From Alcaligenaceae bacterium SAGV5 (GTDB lineage Bacteria; Pseudomonadota; Gammaproteobacteria; Burkholderiales; Burkholderiaceae_B): DNA of 64,000 nucleotides. Each line of letters starts with the position of its first letter. Within the stretch, counting starts at the first letter, position 1. The stretch spans positions 1,736,001 to 1,800,000 of the forward strand of contig SPDP01000001.1 of the NCBI GenBank assembly GCA_009360345.1. The letters are read 5' to 3'. The notes under the pieces were generated by a model. It ran no database searches. It was not told where the DNA came from and saw nothing but the letters and a program-made list of their open reading frames with translations. Below are positions 19,568 through 28,924 of the stretch, one piece after another. Made by a program: the position numbers and the translations under genes.

Positions 19568-20449
19568 TTGAGGCAAATACGTAAATGCCTGACGGGTTTA
19601 TGCGGGCTGTTCCTGGCTCTGGCGGTATTTCAGGCCGCGTCGGCGGCCGATGATCTGCCACACCCCGGCCGTCTGGCACCGGCATCCATCATTCCCTCCG
19701 CGGTTGAAGGCGGGGCCGTGGCATCGGTGGGGCCGGGCGATACCCTCTACCTGACGGTCTACGGGCAGCCGGAACTGGCTGCCCAGGTCACGATCGATGT
19801 ACAGGGGCGTATCGTGGTGCCTTTCCTGGGCGAGATGGCCGTCGGGGGGGAGGCCCCCTCGGCCATCGCGAAGCGCATCGCCGACGGTTTGCGGCAGCGT
19901 GGATATCTGAATGACCCGCAGGTCGCCATCGAGGTGATCCGGGTGCGCAGCCGCATGGCCTCGATTCTTGGAAACGTCTCGAAGCCGGGGCGCTATCCCA
20001 TCGAAGGAAGCCTGACACTGCTGGAGCTGGTCGCCCAGGCCGGAGGCCTGAAGGATGGCGCGGACGACGTCGCCGTCGTCCTGCGCAAGGATCTGCAGGC
20101 GCAGGGGGGGCAGCAACGGCTGGAGCGCACGATCGGCAACAGGTATCTGCCCAGCCGCCCCATCGAGGATCTGGAGCTCCAGGCTGGCGATGTGGTGTAT
20201 GTGCCACAGGCCAAGGTCTTCTACATCTACGGGGAAGTCACGCGCGCCGGGGCTTATCCGATGGAGCCCGAGCTGAATATCATGCGCGCGTTGTCGCTTG
20301 CCGGCGGCCTGACCCAGCGGGCTTCCGAGCGCCGCATCAGCGTCAGCCGTCCAGATCCGCAGACGGGCGAGCAGCGCAAGCGCCGCGTCAACCTGGACGA
20401 TCCGGTCGCTCCCGGCGACGTTATCTACGTCGACGAGCGCTTCTTCTAG
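19568..20449 (+). CDS. Polysaccharide export protein (Wza/EpsE-like)
   Basis: A 293-residue exported protein with a signal peptide (GLCGLFLALAVFQAASAAD), the Poly_export domain (VGPGDTLYLTVYGQPELAAQVTIDVQGRIVVPFLGE) and two SLBB-type domains (RSRMASILGNVSKPGRYPIEG, then KVFYIYGEVTRAGAYPMEP). Such proteins form the outer-membrane or periplasmic exit channel for Wzy-type polysaccharides. No lipobox cysteine is visible at the cleavage site, unlike E. coli Wza. A TTG start at 19568 is the only initiator giving the full signal peptide. Confidence 0.93.
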   Translation: MRQIRKCLTGLCGLFLALAVFQAASAADDLPHPGRLAPASIIPSAVEGGAVASVGPGDTLYLTVYGQPELAAQVTIDVQGRIVVPFLGEMAVGGEAPSAIAKRIADGLRQRGYLNDPQVAIEVIRVRSRMASILGNVSKPGRYPIEGSLTLLELVAQAGGLKDGADDVAVVLRKDLQAQGGQQRLERTIGNRYLPSRPIEDLELQAGDVVYVPQAKVFYIYGEVTRAGAYPMEPELNIMRALSLAGGLTQRASERRISVSRPDPQTGEQRKRRVNLDDPVAPGDVIYVDERFF

Positions 20450-20460
20450 CCGGACCAGGC

Positions 20461-21927
20461 GTGCGCGCGCACCAGCGTCCCCTTTTCTGGCAACCGGCGG
20501 CACACTGGACGGCGGTTGCCCTGTTGTCCGCCGTGTCGCCGGCCCTGGGGGCGCAAGCCGGCGCGGATTCGGTGATCGACGCGGTCATCGCCAAGACCGT
20601 GGGCCCGGTGGCGCCGCGGCAGGAGGAGCGCGCCTTGCCGGAAGGCCCGGCCGAAGAGGAGCGGACCGCGGCAGTGAAGGCGCCGTCTGTCCGGCAAGGG
20701 ATGGGCGCGGGGTCGCCGGTTTTCCCCGAGGGCATTGAATATTCGGTACAGATTTCCCGCGTTATCCAACAGATCAGCAATCCCTACCGTTTGCCGGACA
20801 CGGCCGGGGACCTGCGGCGCAGTGATCTCGCCGTGGCCGACGAAGTACGGGCTGCCGCGATCATTCCATTGCTGTCCGAGCGGACGAGGTTGTTGGCAGC
20901 GGCGGCCTTCGGCAACGTCGACTACCGGGACCAGAGCCGGCTCGACTATCGTCCCCACTCTTTCAAGACGACACTGGAATGGCGTGCCGGCGATCTGCTC
21001 CAGGGCAGCGTCTCGGCCTCCGACCGCGTGCGGCTCAATCGCTACATGGCCACTAGTTGGCCGGATCGCGATCTCCTCAAGCAACGGGCATTCGGCGCGG
21101 ACGTGGGGCTGCGGATCACCGAGTCGTTGACCCTGCCGGTCGTCAGCCTGTCCCAGGCATCTACCCGCAACGAGTTCGCGTTCAATCAGCAGCTGTACAA
21201 CCGCGACGACAGCAAGGTGCAGATCAGCGGGGTGTACATGGGCAGGGACGAGTCCTACGTGATGGCGGGGATATCCCGGGTCAGGAGCCGCTACCCGGAC
21301 AGAACGCCTCTGCAGATACAGCAATTGGACCGCGCCTACACCGACACCGAGTATTTCGTGAACGGCATGTGGCAGTACAGCCCAAAGACTTCACTCGAAG
21401 CCTATGCGGGGTGGCGCCAGCGCCGCTATGCCACGCTTGCGGATCGGAGCATCGATTTCGTCACCGCCGATCTGCGCGCGCATTGGGACTACTCGGTCAA
21501 GACGGCATTTCTCGTCCATCTTTGGCATCAGCCGTTTGGCAATGAGGAAGACCCGACGATTCTGTACTCGACCCTGACCGGGGGCCGGCTTACCATGCGC
21601 TGGAGCCCGGGCGAAAAGACCTGGTTGTCGCTGAACGTCGTGCGCGAACGGCAGCGGAACTATCGGACGACAGCCGGTGGGGCGAACGAAACCATGAGCT
21701 GGAGGTTCGGGCCCCGTCTGGAGTGGCGGGTGCATCGCAACATCCTGCTGACGCTGGATGGCTGGCGCGAGCATGTCAGCGGTGCGGGATATCCTGGCTA
21801 TGGCAGCACGGTGATCCGGGCGGGGATCTCCTTCGATATTGACAACGGTTCGAAACAGGCCGCGCGTCTCCACGTGCGTGAAGAGTGCGATCCTCCCCGT
21901 TTCCTGGATACGCTGCTCTGTCGCTAG
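20461..21927 (+). CDS. EpsL-like exopolysaccharide outer-membrane beta-barrel protein
   Basis: A 488-residue protein with a signal peptide (AVALLSAVSPALGAQA) and then alternating aromatic/polar strands typical of a large beta-barrel (for example VNGMWQYSPKTSLEAYAGWRQ). It resembles EpsL of EpsE/F/G/L-type clusters, a putative outer-membrane component of exopolysaccharide export of unknown mechanism. It starts GTG at 20461, 11 nt after the Wza-like gene. The residues ~50-90 after the signal are Glu/Pro-rich and look disordered. Confidence 0.8.
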   Translation: MRAHQRPLFWQPAAHWTAVALLSAVSPALGAQAGADSVIDAVIAKTVGPVAPRQEERALPEGPAEEERTAAVKAPSVRQGMGAGSPVFPEGIEYSVQISRVIQQISNPYRLPDTAGDLRRSDLAVADEVRAAAIIPLLSERTRLLAAAAFGNVDYRDQSRLDYRPHSFKTTLEWRAGDLLQGSVSASDRVRLNRYMATSWPDRDLLKQRAFGADVGLRITESLTLPVVSLSQASTRNEFAFNQQLYNRDDSKVQISGVYMGRDESYVMAGISRVRSRYPDRTPLQIQQLDRAYTDTEYFVNGMWQYSPKTSLEAYAGWRQRRYATLADRSIDFVTADLRAHWDYSVKTAFLVHLWHQPFGNEEDPTILYSTLTGGRLTMRWSPGEKTWLSLNVVRERQRNYRTTAGGANETMSWRFGPRLEWRVHRNILLTLDGWREHVSGAGYPGYGSTVIRAGISFDIDNGSKQAARLHVREECDPPRFLDTLLCR

Positions 21928-21958
21928 CCTGCCGATTTCAATCTTACGGACGTCATTC

Positions 21959-23656
21959 ATGATTCTCGACGCCAACGATGTAGAGAATGGCGCATGCGTC
22001 ACGGCTGATGTATGCGTGGTCGGAGCCGGCGCGGCCGGGATCGCGATTGCGTTGTCCTTGCTGGATAGCGGGGTGGACGTACTGGTGCTCGAGTCCGGGG
22101 GGCTGGAGGATAGCCGGGAAACTCAGTCGCTGTACGCGGGCACGGTCGAAGACCCGGCGATGCACAGCCCGCCAGACCGGTATCGCCAGCGGAGGCTGGG
22201 GGGCTCGACCACTATCTGGGGGGGACGCTGCATGCCGTTCGATCCCATCGATTTCGAGGCCCGGGACTATGAGGCCTTCAGCGGCTGGCCCATCGGGCTT
22301 GCCGAGCTGGCTCCGTTCTATCCGCAGGCGAACGTGTTGTGCGAAGCGGGCCGGTTCGCCTATACCGCCAGGGAGGCGTTCCCGGACGGCGGACGCCCGA
22401 TGATCGCCGGCTTCGAGGGACAGGCGTTCTCCACGGATACGCTGGAACGTTTCAGTTGTCCGACGGACTTCGGCAGCCGCTATCGAGCGCGGCTGTCGTC
22501 TTCCCGGACCGTGCGCGTGATGTGCCATGCGAATGTCACCGCCATGAAGCTGGACGCGGCTGGCCGGCGTATCGAGGAACTGGAGGTCAAGACGCTGCCT
22601 GGCAAGTGCTTTCGTGTGCACGCCCGGCGCATTGTCCTGGCGGTGGGAGGGCTGGAGTCGGTGCGGCTGCTGCTGAACAGCCCCGGAGCCAGTGGCCGGG
22701 GGCTCGGCAACGGGCATGACGTGGTCGGGCGCTACTACATGTGCCACCTGGCCGGCACGATCGGCACCCTGGTTTTTCGGGACGGCGTGGCCGTCAATCA
22801 TGGCTACGAGCTGTCGCCTGACGGAGTCTATTGCCGGCGTCGGTTCGCCTTGCGCGAGCCGGCACAGCAGGCCCTGCGGGCTGGCAATTTCGTGGCGCGG
22901 CTGCACCACCCCCGGATGACGGACCCCGCGCACCGCACGGGTATTCTGTCGTTGCTGTACCTGGCGCGTTTCATGATTCCCTACGAGTACGGCAAGCGCC
23001 TGCATGGAGGCGAACCGATCCGGCTACGAAGTGCGGTCGCCCATCTGCGCAATGTGCTCGCCGACGCCGGGGGCATCGTGGCCTTTCTTTGGCATTGGTT
23101 CAGGGATCGCACGCTGGCTGCACGGAAATTTCCCTCTGTCATCATCCACCCTCGGCGGCCGCGCTATAGCCTGGATTTTCACGCGGAGCAGGAGCCCAAC
23201 CCGCAAAGCCGCGTGACGCTGGGAGCGGAGCGGGATCCCTTGGGGCTGCGGCGCCTGCACGTGGATTGGCGATATTCATCGCAGGATGTCCATACGGTGC
23301 AAGCGTCCCTGGCTGCCCTGGCCGATGATATCCGCGCGTCGGGGGCCGGCTCTTTCCAGTTCGAGCAGGATGAGGTCGAACGGGAAATGTTGCGCTACGG
23401 CGCCTATGGCGGCCACCATATAGGAACTGTCCGGATGGGAACGGATCCGCGTACCAGCGTGGTCGATACCGATTGCCGCGTGCACGAGGTGGACAATCTC
23501 TACGTGGCCGGCTCAGCGGTCTTTCCTACATCCAGCCAGGCCAATCCAACGCTGACGATCGTCGCCCTGGCCCTGCGCCTTGCCAGTCACTTGCGGGCCG
23601 TCACGGTCGATCGCGCCGGAAACACCGCGGAAAGTCCGGTACAGAAGGGGGCATGA
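21959..23656 (+). CDS. GMC-family FAD-dependent oxidoreductase
   Basis: A 565-residue flavoenzyme with the N-terminal FAD-binding VCVVGAGAAGIAIALSLL, the GMC segment RLGGSTTIWGGRCMPF, and a C-terminal catalytic region. That region has GGHHIGTVRMG (active-site His) and VAGSAVFPTSSQANPTLTI (Asn partner). GMC enzymes oxidise alcohols and sugars. Placed between the barrel and epimerase genes, it probably oxidises a hydroxyl of a polysaccharide sugar or precursor; this is inferred from context only. No signal peptide is seen. The start MILDANDVENG is at 21959. The stop overlaps the next start (ATGA). Confidence 0.9.
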   Translation: MILDANDVENGACVTADVCVVGAGAAGIAIALSLLDSGVDVLVLESGGLEDSRETQSLYAGTVEDPAMHSPPDRYRQRRLGGSTTIWGGRCMPFDPIDFEARDYEAFSGWPIGLAELAPFYPQANVLCEAGRFAYTAREAFPDGGRPMIAGFEGQAFSTDTLERFSCPTDFGSRYRARLSSSRTVRVMCHANVTAMKLDAAGRRIEELEVKTLPGKCFRVHARRIVLAVGGLESVRLLLNSPGASGRGLGNGHDVVGRYYMCHLAGTIGTLVFRDGVAVNHGYELSPDGVYCRRRFALREPAQQALRAGNFVARLHHPRMTDPAHRTGILSLLYLARFMIPYEYGKRLHGGEPIRLRSAVAHLRNVLADAGGIVAFLWHWFRDRTLAARKFPSVIIHPRRPRYSLDFHAEQEPNPQSRVTLGAERDPLGLRRLHVDWRYSSQDVHTVQASLAALADDIRASGAGSFQFEQDEVEREMLRYGAYGGHHIGTVRMGTDPRTSVVDTDCRVHEVDNLYVAGSAVFPTSSQANPTLTIVALALRLASHLRAVTVDRAGNTAESPVQKGA

Positions 23657-24603
23657 AGATGAAGTCTCGCATTTTGATTCTTGGCGCGACGGGCTATGTA
23701 GGCCGGTCGTTGGTGGCGAGGCTGGCGCGTTCCGATTGGGCGCAGCCGGTGGCGGGCGTGCGCCGGGCGGCCGACTTCGGCGATGTTCCGACCGTCCGGT
23801 GCGAGGCGACTGACGCGACGGCGCTCGGGGCTGCGCTGCGCGATGTCGACGGCGTGGTGAGCTGCGTGGCGGGCCCGGCGAGCGTGATGGTGGCGCATGC
23901 CGAGGCGCTGGCCCGCGCGCTGGCGGCGACTCAGGCGCCTCCCCGGCTGGTATTCCTCAGTTCCATGGCCGTATACGGCGACGCGGTCGGCCTGGTCGAC
24001 GAGGCCTGGCCGTTGTCCGGTGAGGGAGATTATGGGCAGGCGAAGGTCGCCGCCGAGAACACGCTGGCTGGCGTGGAGGATGCCGTTGTGCTGCGTCCCG
24101 GCTGCATCTTCGGACCGAAGAGTCCACAATGGACGGAGCGGATTGCCCGCCTTCTCGTGGCACGCCGCCTGGGGGACCTGGGGGCGATGGGGGACGGTTG
24201 CAGCAATCTGGTCTTCGTCGACGATGTGACCGCCGCCATCGAGGCCGCGCTGCGGCGGCCGCGGGATGCGGCTTCGCGGACCTTCAACCTGGCGATGCCG
24301 GATGCGCCGAGATGGAATGACTACTTCATGGCATTCGGCGAGCAGCTCGGAGCGGTACCGGTGCCCCGCATCCCGGGTTGGCGCATGCGCATGGAGACCC
24401 GCCTGCTGGCGCCGCCGCTGAAGGTGCTGGAGATCGTGGCGGCCCGCCTGGGGAGGCGAGGGGGCGTGCCGCCGCCGATCCCGCCCTCGCTGCTGCGCCT
24501 GTGGGGCCAGGACATCAGGCTCGACGTCTCGAAGGCCACGCATGGGCTGGGCGTCCGCTGGACGCCGCTGGACGAGGGGTTGAGGCGGGCCGCGGCGGCT
24601 TGA
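23653..24603 (+). CDS. NAD-dependent epimerase/dehydratase (extended SDR)
   Basis: A 316-residue Rossmann-fold protein with the nucleotide motif ILGATGYVGRSL (GxxGxxG), a Ser in LVFLSSMAVYGD, and a YxxxK-like YGQAK (active-site Tyr-Lys) near residue 130. It is likely a nucleotide-sugar-modifying enzyme supplying the exopolysaccharide. The exact reaction cannot be told from sequence. The ATGA overlap with the GMC oxidoreductase implies translational coupling, so the two may act on the same intermediate. It is convergent with asnB after 12 nt. Confidence 0.85.
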   Translation: MKMKSRILILGATGYVGRSLVARLARSDWAQPVAGVRRAADFGDVPTVRCEATDATALGAALRDVDGVVSCVAGPASVMVAHAEALARALAATQAPPRLVFLSSMAVYGDAVGLVDEAWPLSGEGDYGQAKVAAENTLAGVEDAVVLRPGCIFGPKSPQWTERIARLLVARRLGDLGAMGDGCSNLVFVDDVTAAIEAALRRPRDAASRTFNLAMPDAPRWNDYFMAFGEQLGAVPVPRIPGWRMRMETRLLAPPLKVLEIVAARLGRRGGVPPPIPPSLLRLWGQDIRLDVSKATHGLGVRWTPLDEGLRRAAAA

Positions 24604-24615
24604 TGCCGTGGCGGC

Positions 24616-26508
24616 CTAGGCGCGTATGTCTTCGATCAGGAACCAGCGGATGAAGTTGATCCAGCGCCACACCTGCCAACTGAAGGGGGTCTTGCCGCTC
24701 ATGATCCGTTCGAGATCGGCCTGCAGGGCTGGCGTATTGAAGAATGGAATCCTGTCCGCCTCGCCTATCCACGTCCTGACCTGGGGCAGGATGTCGCGCA
24801 GCCAGTTCTGCTCGGGGGTTTCGAAGCCGATCTTGTCCCGTCGGGTCAGGATGGCTTCGGGCACGATTCCACGCAACGCGACCCGCAGGACGTGTTTGGT
24901 CTCGCCCTGGGGCGAAACGAGGTAGTCCTCGGGCAAGGACAGCAGCAGTTCCGCGAAGCCGCCCGTCAGGAAGGGAACGCGGTTCTCGATGGAGAACCGC
25001 ATGGCGTTGCGGTCCCCCTGCCGCAGCAGCGCGGGCAGGCCGCGACGGGAGATTTCCGTGCCCAATTGCTGGATCACCCTGCGGCCGGGGGGAGCGGAGC
25101 CGGGGACGATGCGGGGGTAGTCGGATCGAATGCCCGCCTCGTCGAGCAGGGCGTTGCGCAGCCAGGGGGGGGCAACGGTCTTGCCGATGCGGGCACGGAG
25201 CGCATGATAGGTGCGGTCGCCCATCCAAAGCGAAGCGGTATGCCGGAGCAGGTGCATGCCATCGCGGCCCGGCCAGGTTTTCCAGCGTCGGAAGAAGCTC
25301 AGCGCATCCCCGAACCTGCCCGTTTCCAGCAGGCTCATCAGCCGATAGGCGGGATACCCCTGGTATCCGGCCAGGAGTTCGTCGGCTCCCTGTCCTTCGA
25401 GCATGACGGTCAAGCCGTGTTCCCGGGCCGCGCGAAAGACGCGGTACTGGGCATAGATGCTGGTGCTGCCGAAGGGTTCGCCCTGGGCTCGGATCAGATC
25501 ATCGAGATCCCTTGACAGATCCTGGGGGTGAGGGGTAACCGTGTGCACGTTGGCACCAACGTGCGTATTGACGAGCTCCATCCAGCGGGCTTCGGATTTT
25601 GGCGAATCGCCGGCGATGAAGCCCACGGTATGTATGGGCAGGTCAGGCTCGATGAAACGCATCCCGCACACGATCGCCGACGAATCGATCCCGCCGGACA
25701 GCGCCGCGCCGACCGGGACGTCGCTGCGGAGGTGCAGGCGGATATTGTCGAGGAATGCCTCCCGGACTCGGTCGACCGCATCGTCGAAGGACAGCGCGGC
25801 GGCGGGCGCAACCGGGGGGGACCACCAGGTGGAGACGGAGGGGGCGTGGCCGGAGCCGGGCCGCCATTGCAACAGATGTCCCGCGGGCAGACGGCTGACG
25901 CCTGCGACGAAGGTCGTGTCGGCGTTGTCGTACACGCCGTGGACCAGATAGTCGCTGGCGCTTTGCCAGTCGAGGCGTGCGGGTTCGTCGGCCAGCACGC
26001 GCAGGGCGCGTTGTTCCGAGGCGAAGAGCAGGCGTTCGGGATCATGGCGCCAGAAAAGCGGCTTGATGGCGAACGGGTCGACGGCCAGGGTCAGCAGGGC
26101 GGCCTGGCGATCGAACACCGCGAAGGCGAACATGCCGGTGAGCCGCGGCAGCGCCGCCGTCCCCCAGGCTTCCCAGGCCGTCAGCAGCACCTCGGTGTCG
26201 GTGTCGGTGGAGAAGGCGTGGCCCTGCTGAGCCAACTCCTGGCGCAACTCTCGGTAGTTGTAGATTTCGCCATTGAAAGACAGGACGTACCGGCCATTGC
26301 CGGAGATGCGCGGCTGATGGCCCGCCGGCGACAGGTCCAGGATGGACAGCCGGGTATGGCCCAGCGCCAGGCTGCCACCCGCGACGGCATCCAGATTCAG
26401 GCCGCAGTCGTCGGGGCCCCGATGGTGCAGGGAGCGGACCGCTTGCCCCAGGATATCGTCCAGCCTCGAGGGCGAACGTTGCCACCAACCTCCCAATATG
26501 CCGCACAT
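24616..26508 (-). CDS. asnB: Glutamine-hydrolysing asparagine synthetase-family amidotransferase
   Basis: A 630-residue class II amidotransferase. Cys2 is the glutaminase nucleophile (MCGILGG), followed by RGPDD and a PPi-releasing ATPase domain with ALSGGIDSSAI. Housekeeping AsnB makes asparagine. Homologues inside polysaccharide loci amidate sugar carboxylates to uronamides, and this location points to that role (inference). It is complete and of typical length. It is transcribed against the neighbouring export genes and divergent from the acyltransferase across 148 nt. Confidence 0.88.
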   Translation of the reverse strand: MCGILGGWWQRSPSRLDDILGQAVRSLHHRGPDDCGLNLDAVAGGSLALGHTRLSILDLSPAGHQPRISGNGRYVLSFNGEIYNYRELRQELAQQGHAFSTDTDTEVLLTAWEAWGTAALPRLTGMFAFAVFDRQAALLTLAVDPFAIKPLFWRHDPERLLFASEQRALRVLADEPARLDWQSASDYLVHGVYDNADTTFVAGVSRLPAGHLLQWRPGSGHAPSVSTWWSPPVAPAAALSFDDAVDRVREAFLDNIRLHLRSDVPVGAALSGGIDSSAIVCGMRFIEPDLPIHTVGFIAGDSPKSEARWMELVNTHVGANVHTVTPHPQDLSRDLDDLIRAQGEPFGSTSIYAQYRVFRAAREHGLTVMLEGQGADELLAGYQGYPAYRLMSLLETGRFGDALSFFRRWKTWPGRDGMHLLRHTASLWMGDRTYHALRARIGKTVAPPWLRNALLDEAGIRSDYPRIVPGSAPPGRRVIQQLGTEISRRGLPALLRQGDRNAMRFSIENRVPFLTGGFAELLLSLPEDYLVSPQGETKHVLRVALRGIVPEAILTRRDKIGFETPEQNWLRDILPQVRTWIGEADRIPFFNTPALQADLERIMSGKTPFSWQVWRWINFIRWFLIEDIRA

Positions 26509-26656
26509 AGTTATTTTTCCGGTCTATATCGACTTGCCGGATGGTACGCGATTTTCGTCGATCTCCGGCGTCCGGCCTGCCCGGCATCCCGGGGCGGTAA
26601 ACTTGCTCCGGCATTGCTGGACGCCTTTTCCCGTCGGTGTTTCTTACCAGGATCCC

Positions 26657-27703
26657 ATGTCCCCTTCGTCGCACTACATTCCCGCCCTGGATGGCTTGAG
26701 GGCAGGCTCGATTTTGTTGGTCTGGCTGTCCCATGCCTGGTTGGGGCATTTGGTTCCGGGTGGGCTGGGCGTGACGGTCTTTTTTTTCATCAGCGGCTAC
26801 ATCATTACCCGCCTCATGCTGCGCGAGTACGGCGCAACGGGAACGCTCGACATTCGCGCGTTCTACGTGCGTCGCTTCCTGAGGCTGATGCCGGCGTTGT
26901 GCGTCTTCGTGCTGATCGGCAGCATCGTCCTGGCGTGCGTCGAAGGCCGTGTCCCGCTGCTCGATCTTGCCGCCGCCCTGTTCTATTTCAGCAACTACTG
27001 GACCATCGGCGGCCATTTCATGGACGGGACCCTCATCTCGCCATTCTCGATCACGTGGTCGTTGGCGGTGGAGGAGCACTACTATCTTGTCTTTCCCTGG
27101 TTGTTCGTGATGCTGGCCCCTCGCGGGGCATGGCTGGCGCGCACCGTCCTCGCGCTGATCGGCGCGGTGCTGCTGTGGCGCTTCGCGCTTGTCGCCCTCA
27201 ACGGACCCGACATCCTGGTATCGCGGCGCCTGTACATGGGAACCGACACCCGGGTGGACTCCATTCTCTATGGCGCCATCTTTGCCTTGCTGGCCCACGC
27301 CCGTCCCGGGTTGATCGGCCGGCTGGCTGGTCCCGTGCCTTTCTTCGTGGGCTTCAGCCTGCTGCTGTTCACCCTGATCTATCGGGATGCCTTCTTTCGC
27401 GAGGTCATTCGATATTCGGTCCAGGGGGTGGCGCTGGCCTGTATGTTCGCCTACCTGGTGTTCGGCCGTGGAGTATTAACCCGGTTTCTGTCGTCCGCGC
27501 CGATGACGTACATCGGCCGTATCAGCTATTCGCTGTATCTGTATCACTGGCTGGTTTTCGTGATGGTCGATGCCTGGATGGGCGGCAGTCCGCTGTGGGC
27601 AAGGATGGCCGTCATGGCCGCGGGATCCTGGACCGCCGCACATCTGTCATGGCGCTACGTAGAAAGCGCCGGAACCCGTTTGCGTGGCATGCTCCTCGGT
27701 TGA
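26657..27703 (+). CDS. Acyltransferase 3 family membrane protein (OafA-like)
   Basis: A 348-residue polytopic inner-membrane protein starting MSPSSHYIPALDGLRAGSIL, with the family's early HA motif (LSHAWLGHLVPGGLGVTVFFFISGYIITRL), the RRFLRLMPA motif and ~10 hydrophobic segments. OafA-type enzymes O-acetylate or O-acylate surface polysaccharides, so it probably decorates the exopolysaccharide made here. I chose the ATG at 26657, where the family N-terminus begins. It is the only plus-strand gene in the right half of the locus. Confidence 0.9.
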   Translation: MSPSSHYIPALDGLRAGSILLVWLSHAWLGHLVPGGLGVTVFFFISGYIITRLMLREYGATGTLDIRAFYVRRFLRLMPALCVFVLIGSIVLACVEGRVPLLDLAAALFYFSNYWTIGGHFMDGTLISPFSITWSLAVEEHYYLVFPWLFVMLAPRGAWLARTVLALIGAVLLWRFALVALNGPDILVSRRLYMGTDTRVDSILYGAIFALLAHARPGLIGRLAGPVPFFVGFSLLLFTLIYRDAFFREVIRYSVQGVALACMFAYLVFGRGVLTRFLSSAPMTYIGRISYSLYLYHWLVFVMVDAWMGGSPLWARMAVMAAGSWTAAHLSWRYVESAGTRLRGMLLG

Positions 27704-27723
27704 GACTCGGCGGCGGGCGGGCG

Positions 27724-28896
27724 TCATGGCTTGTCTCGATCGGTCCGGATCCAGTCGCGGTTGCCGCGCTGCCGGATCAGGGTGATGATTTTCCAGATGA
27801 CGAAAAGAGGGGCATAGGCCAGGGACAGGAGCGCGCGCCCACCCAACGGACACAGTTGCCACCCGCGCAGGACATGCGCGGCGAGGATGGCGACAAACAG
27901 GATGGCCACGAGCAGCCAATTCGCGGACAGGCCCAGGGCGATACCCGCGCCGGCCAGCGCGGCCAGGATCACTGCTCCCGCGCCGAGGTAGCCGATGGGT
28001 GGCGTGAGGAGATCCAGCGCCAGTTCGAGCGCGCAGGGATCCCGGCGCGCGATGGCGCGCCGCAATAGCGGGCCGGCGTACCGTTTTGCCACTGCGTAGC
28101 GTCCACTTTCCCAGCGCTGGCGCTGCGAGCGGGCACTGCGCTCGGCACTGACCAGTTCCGCATCGGCGCTGGCTTCGTCCACATAGTGCACACGGATGCC
28201 GGCCAGCCCCAGCCTGACCCCGTATTCCAGGTCTTCCGCCATTGAGTACACGTTGAACGGGTGCTCGTCCAGCAATGCGCGTGTCAGGCAGATGCCGTTT
28301 CCGCGCAGCCCGCACGACAGTCCCAGCCGTTCCCGGCTGCGGGAACGCACGGCGTGGAATGCGCCATAGGCAATGGTCACGATACGGGTACGCCATGAGT
28401 CGTCAGGGTTCAGCACGCCATAGTTGGCTTGCAAGGCCTGGGCGCCGGTTTCGATGCGGGCCGCAAAGGCCGCGAGCAGATTGGGGGAGACGACGGTGTC
28501 GGCGTCGACGACGACCGCGGCGTCCGCCCCGCTGAGCGACATCTGGGAGAAACCGAAGGCAAGGGCGTAGCCCTTCCCACGCCGCGTGGCGTCCTGGCGT
28601 TCGATGACGTCCGCGCCGGCCTGGCGCGCGACCGCGGCGGTATCGTCGCTGCAATTGTCGGCAATCACGACGATGCGGTAGCCGGGCCAGTCGAGCTGGC
28701 GCAGGCTGGCGACGGTGCGCGCGATGACCTGGGCCTCGTTGTGTGCGGGAACGAATACGTCGAAGCGCAGATTCCTGTTCGTGGGCCGGGGTATCCGCAG
28801 CCGCGCCGAGCAGAGCGTGAGCAGCGCCAGATAGGCGCAGGGTAGGGCGAGCAGGATCGCCAGCGAGAACAGCGAGAGGGAAAGGAGAGCGGTCAT
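27724..28896 (-). CDS. Family 2 glycosyltransferase, membrane-bound
   Basis: A 390-residue processive-looking GT2 protein: N-terminal helix (LLSLSLFSLAILLALPCAYLALL), FDVFVPAHNEAQVIARTVASL, the donor-binding VVVDADT, and QRQRWESGRY in place of the cellulose-synthase QxxRW signature. Two or three C-terminal membrane helices follow. The QxxRW-type motif with flanking helices suggests that it uses a nucleotide sugar at the membrane. Last gene of the minus-strand exopolysaccharide operon, 28 nt after the glycoside hydrolase. Confidence 0.9.
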   Translation of the reverse strand: MTALLSLSLFSLAILLALPCAYLALLTLCSARLRIPRPTNRNLRFDVFVPAHNEAQVIARTVASLRQLDWPGYRIVVIADNCSDDTAAVARQAGADVIERQDATRRGKGYALAFGFSQMSLSGADAAVVVDADTVVSPNLLAAFAARIETGAQALQANYGVLNPDDSWRTRIVTIAYGAFHAVRSRSRERLGLSCGLRGNGICLTRALLDEHPFNVYSMAEDLEYGVRLGLAGIRVHYVDEASADAELVSAERSARSQRQRWESGRYAVAKRYAGPLLRRAIARRDPCALELALDLLTPPIGYLGAGAVILAALAGAGIALGLSANWLLVAILFVAILAAHVLRGWQLCPLGGRALLSLAYAPLFVIWKIITLIRQRGNRDWIRTDRDKP

Positions 28897-28924
28897 GGAA
28901 GCACTACCGGAAAAATTGGCGCGG

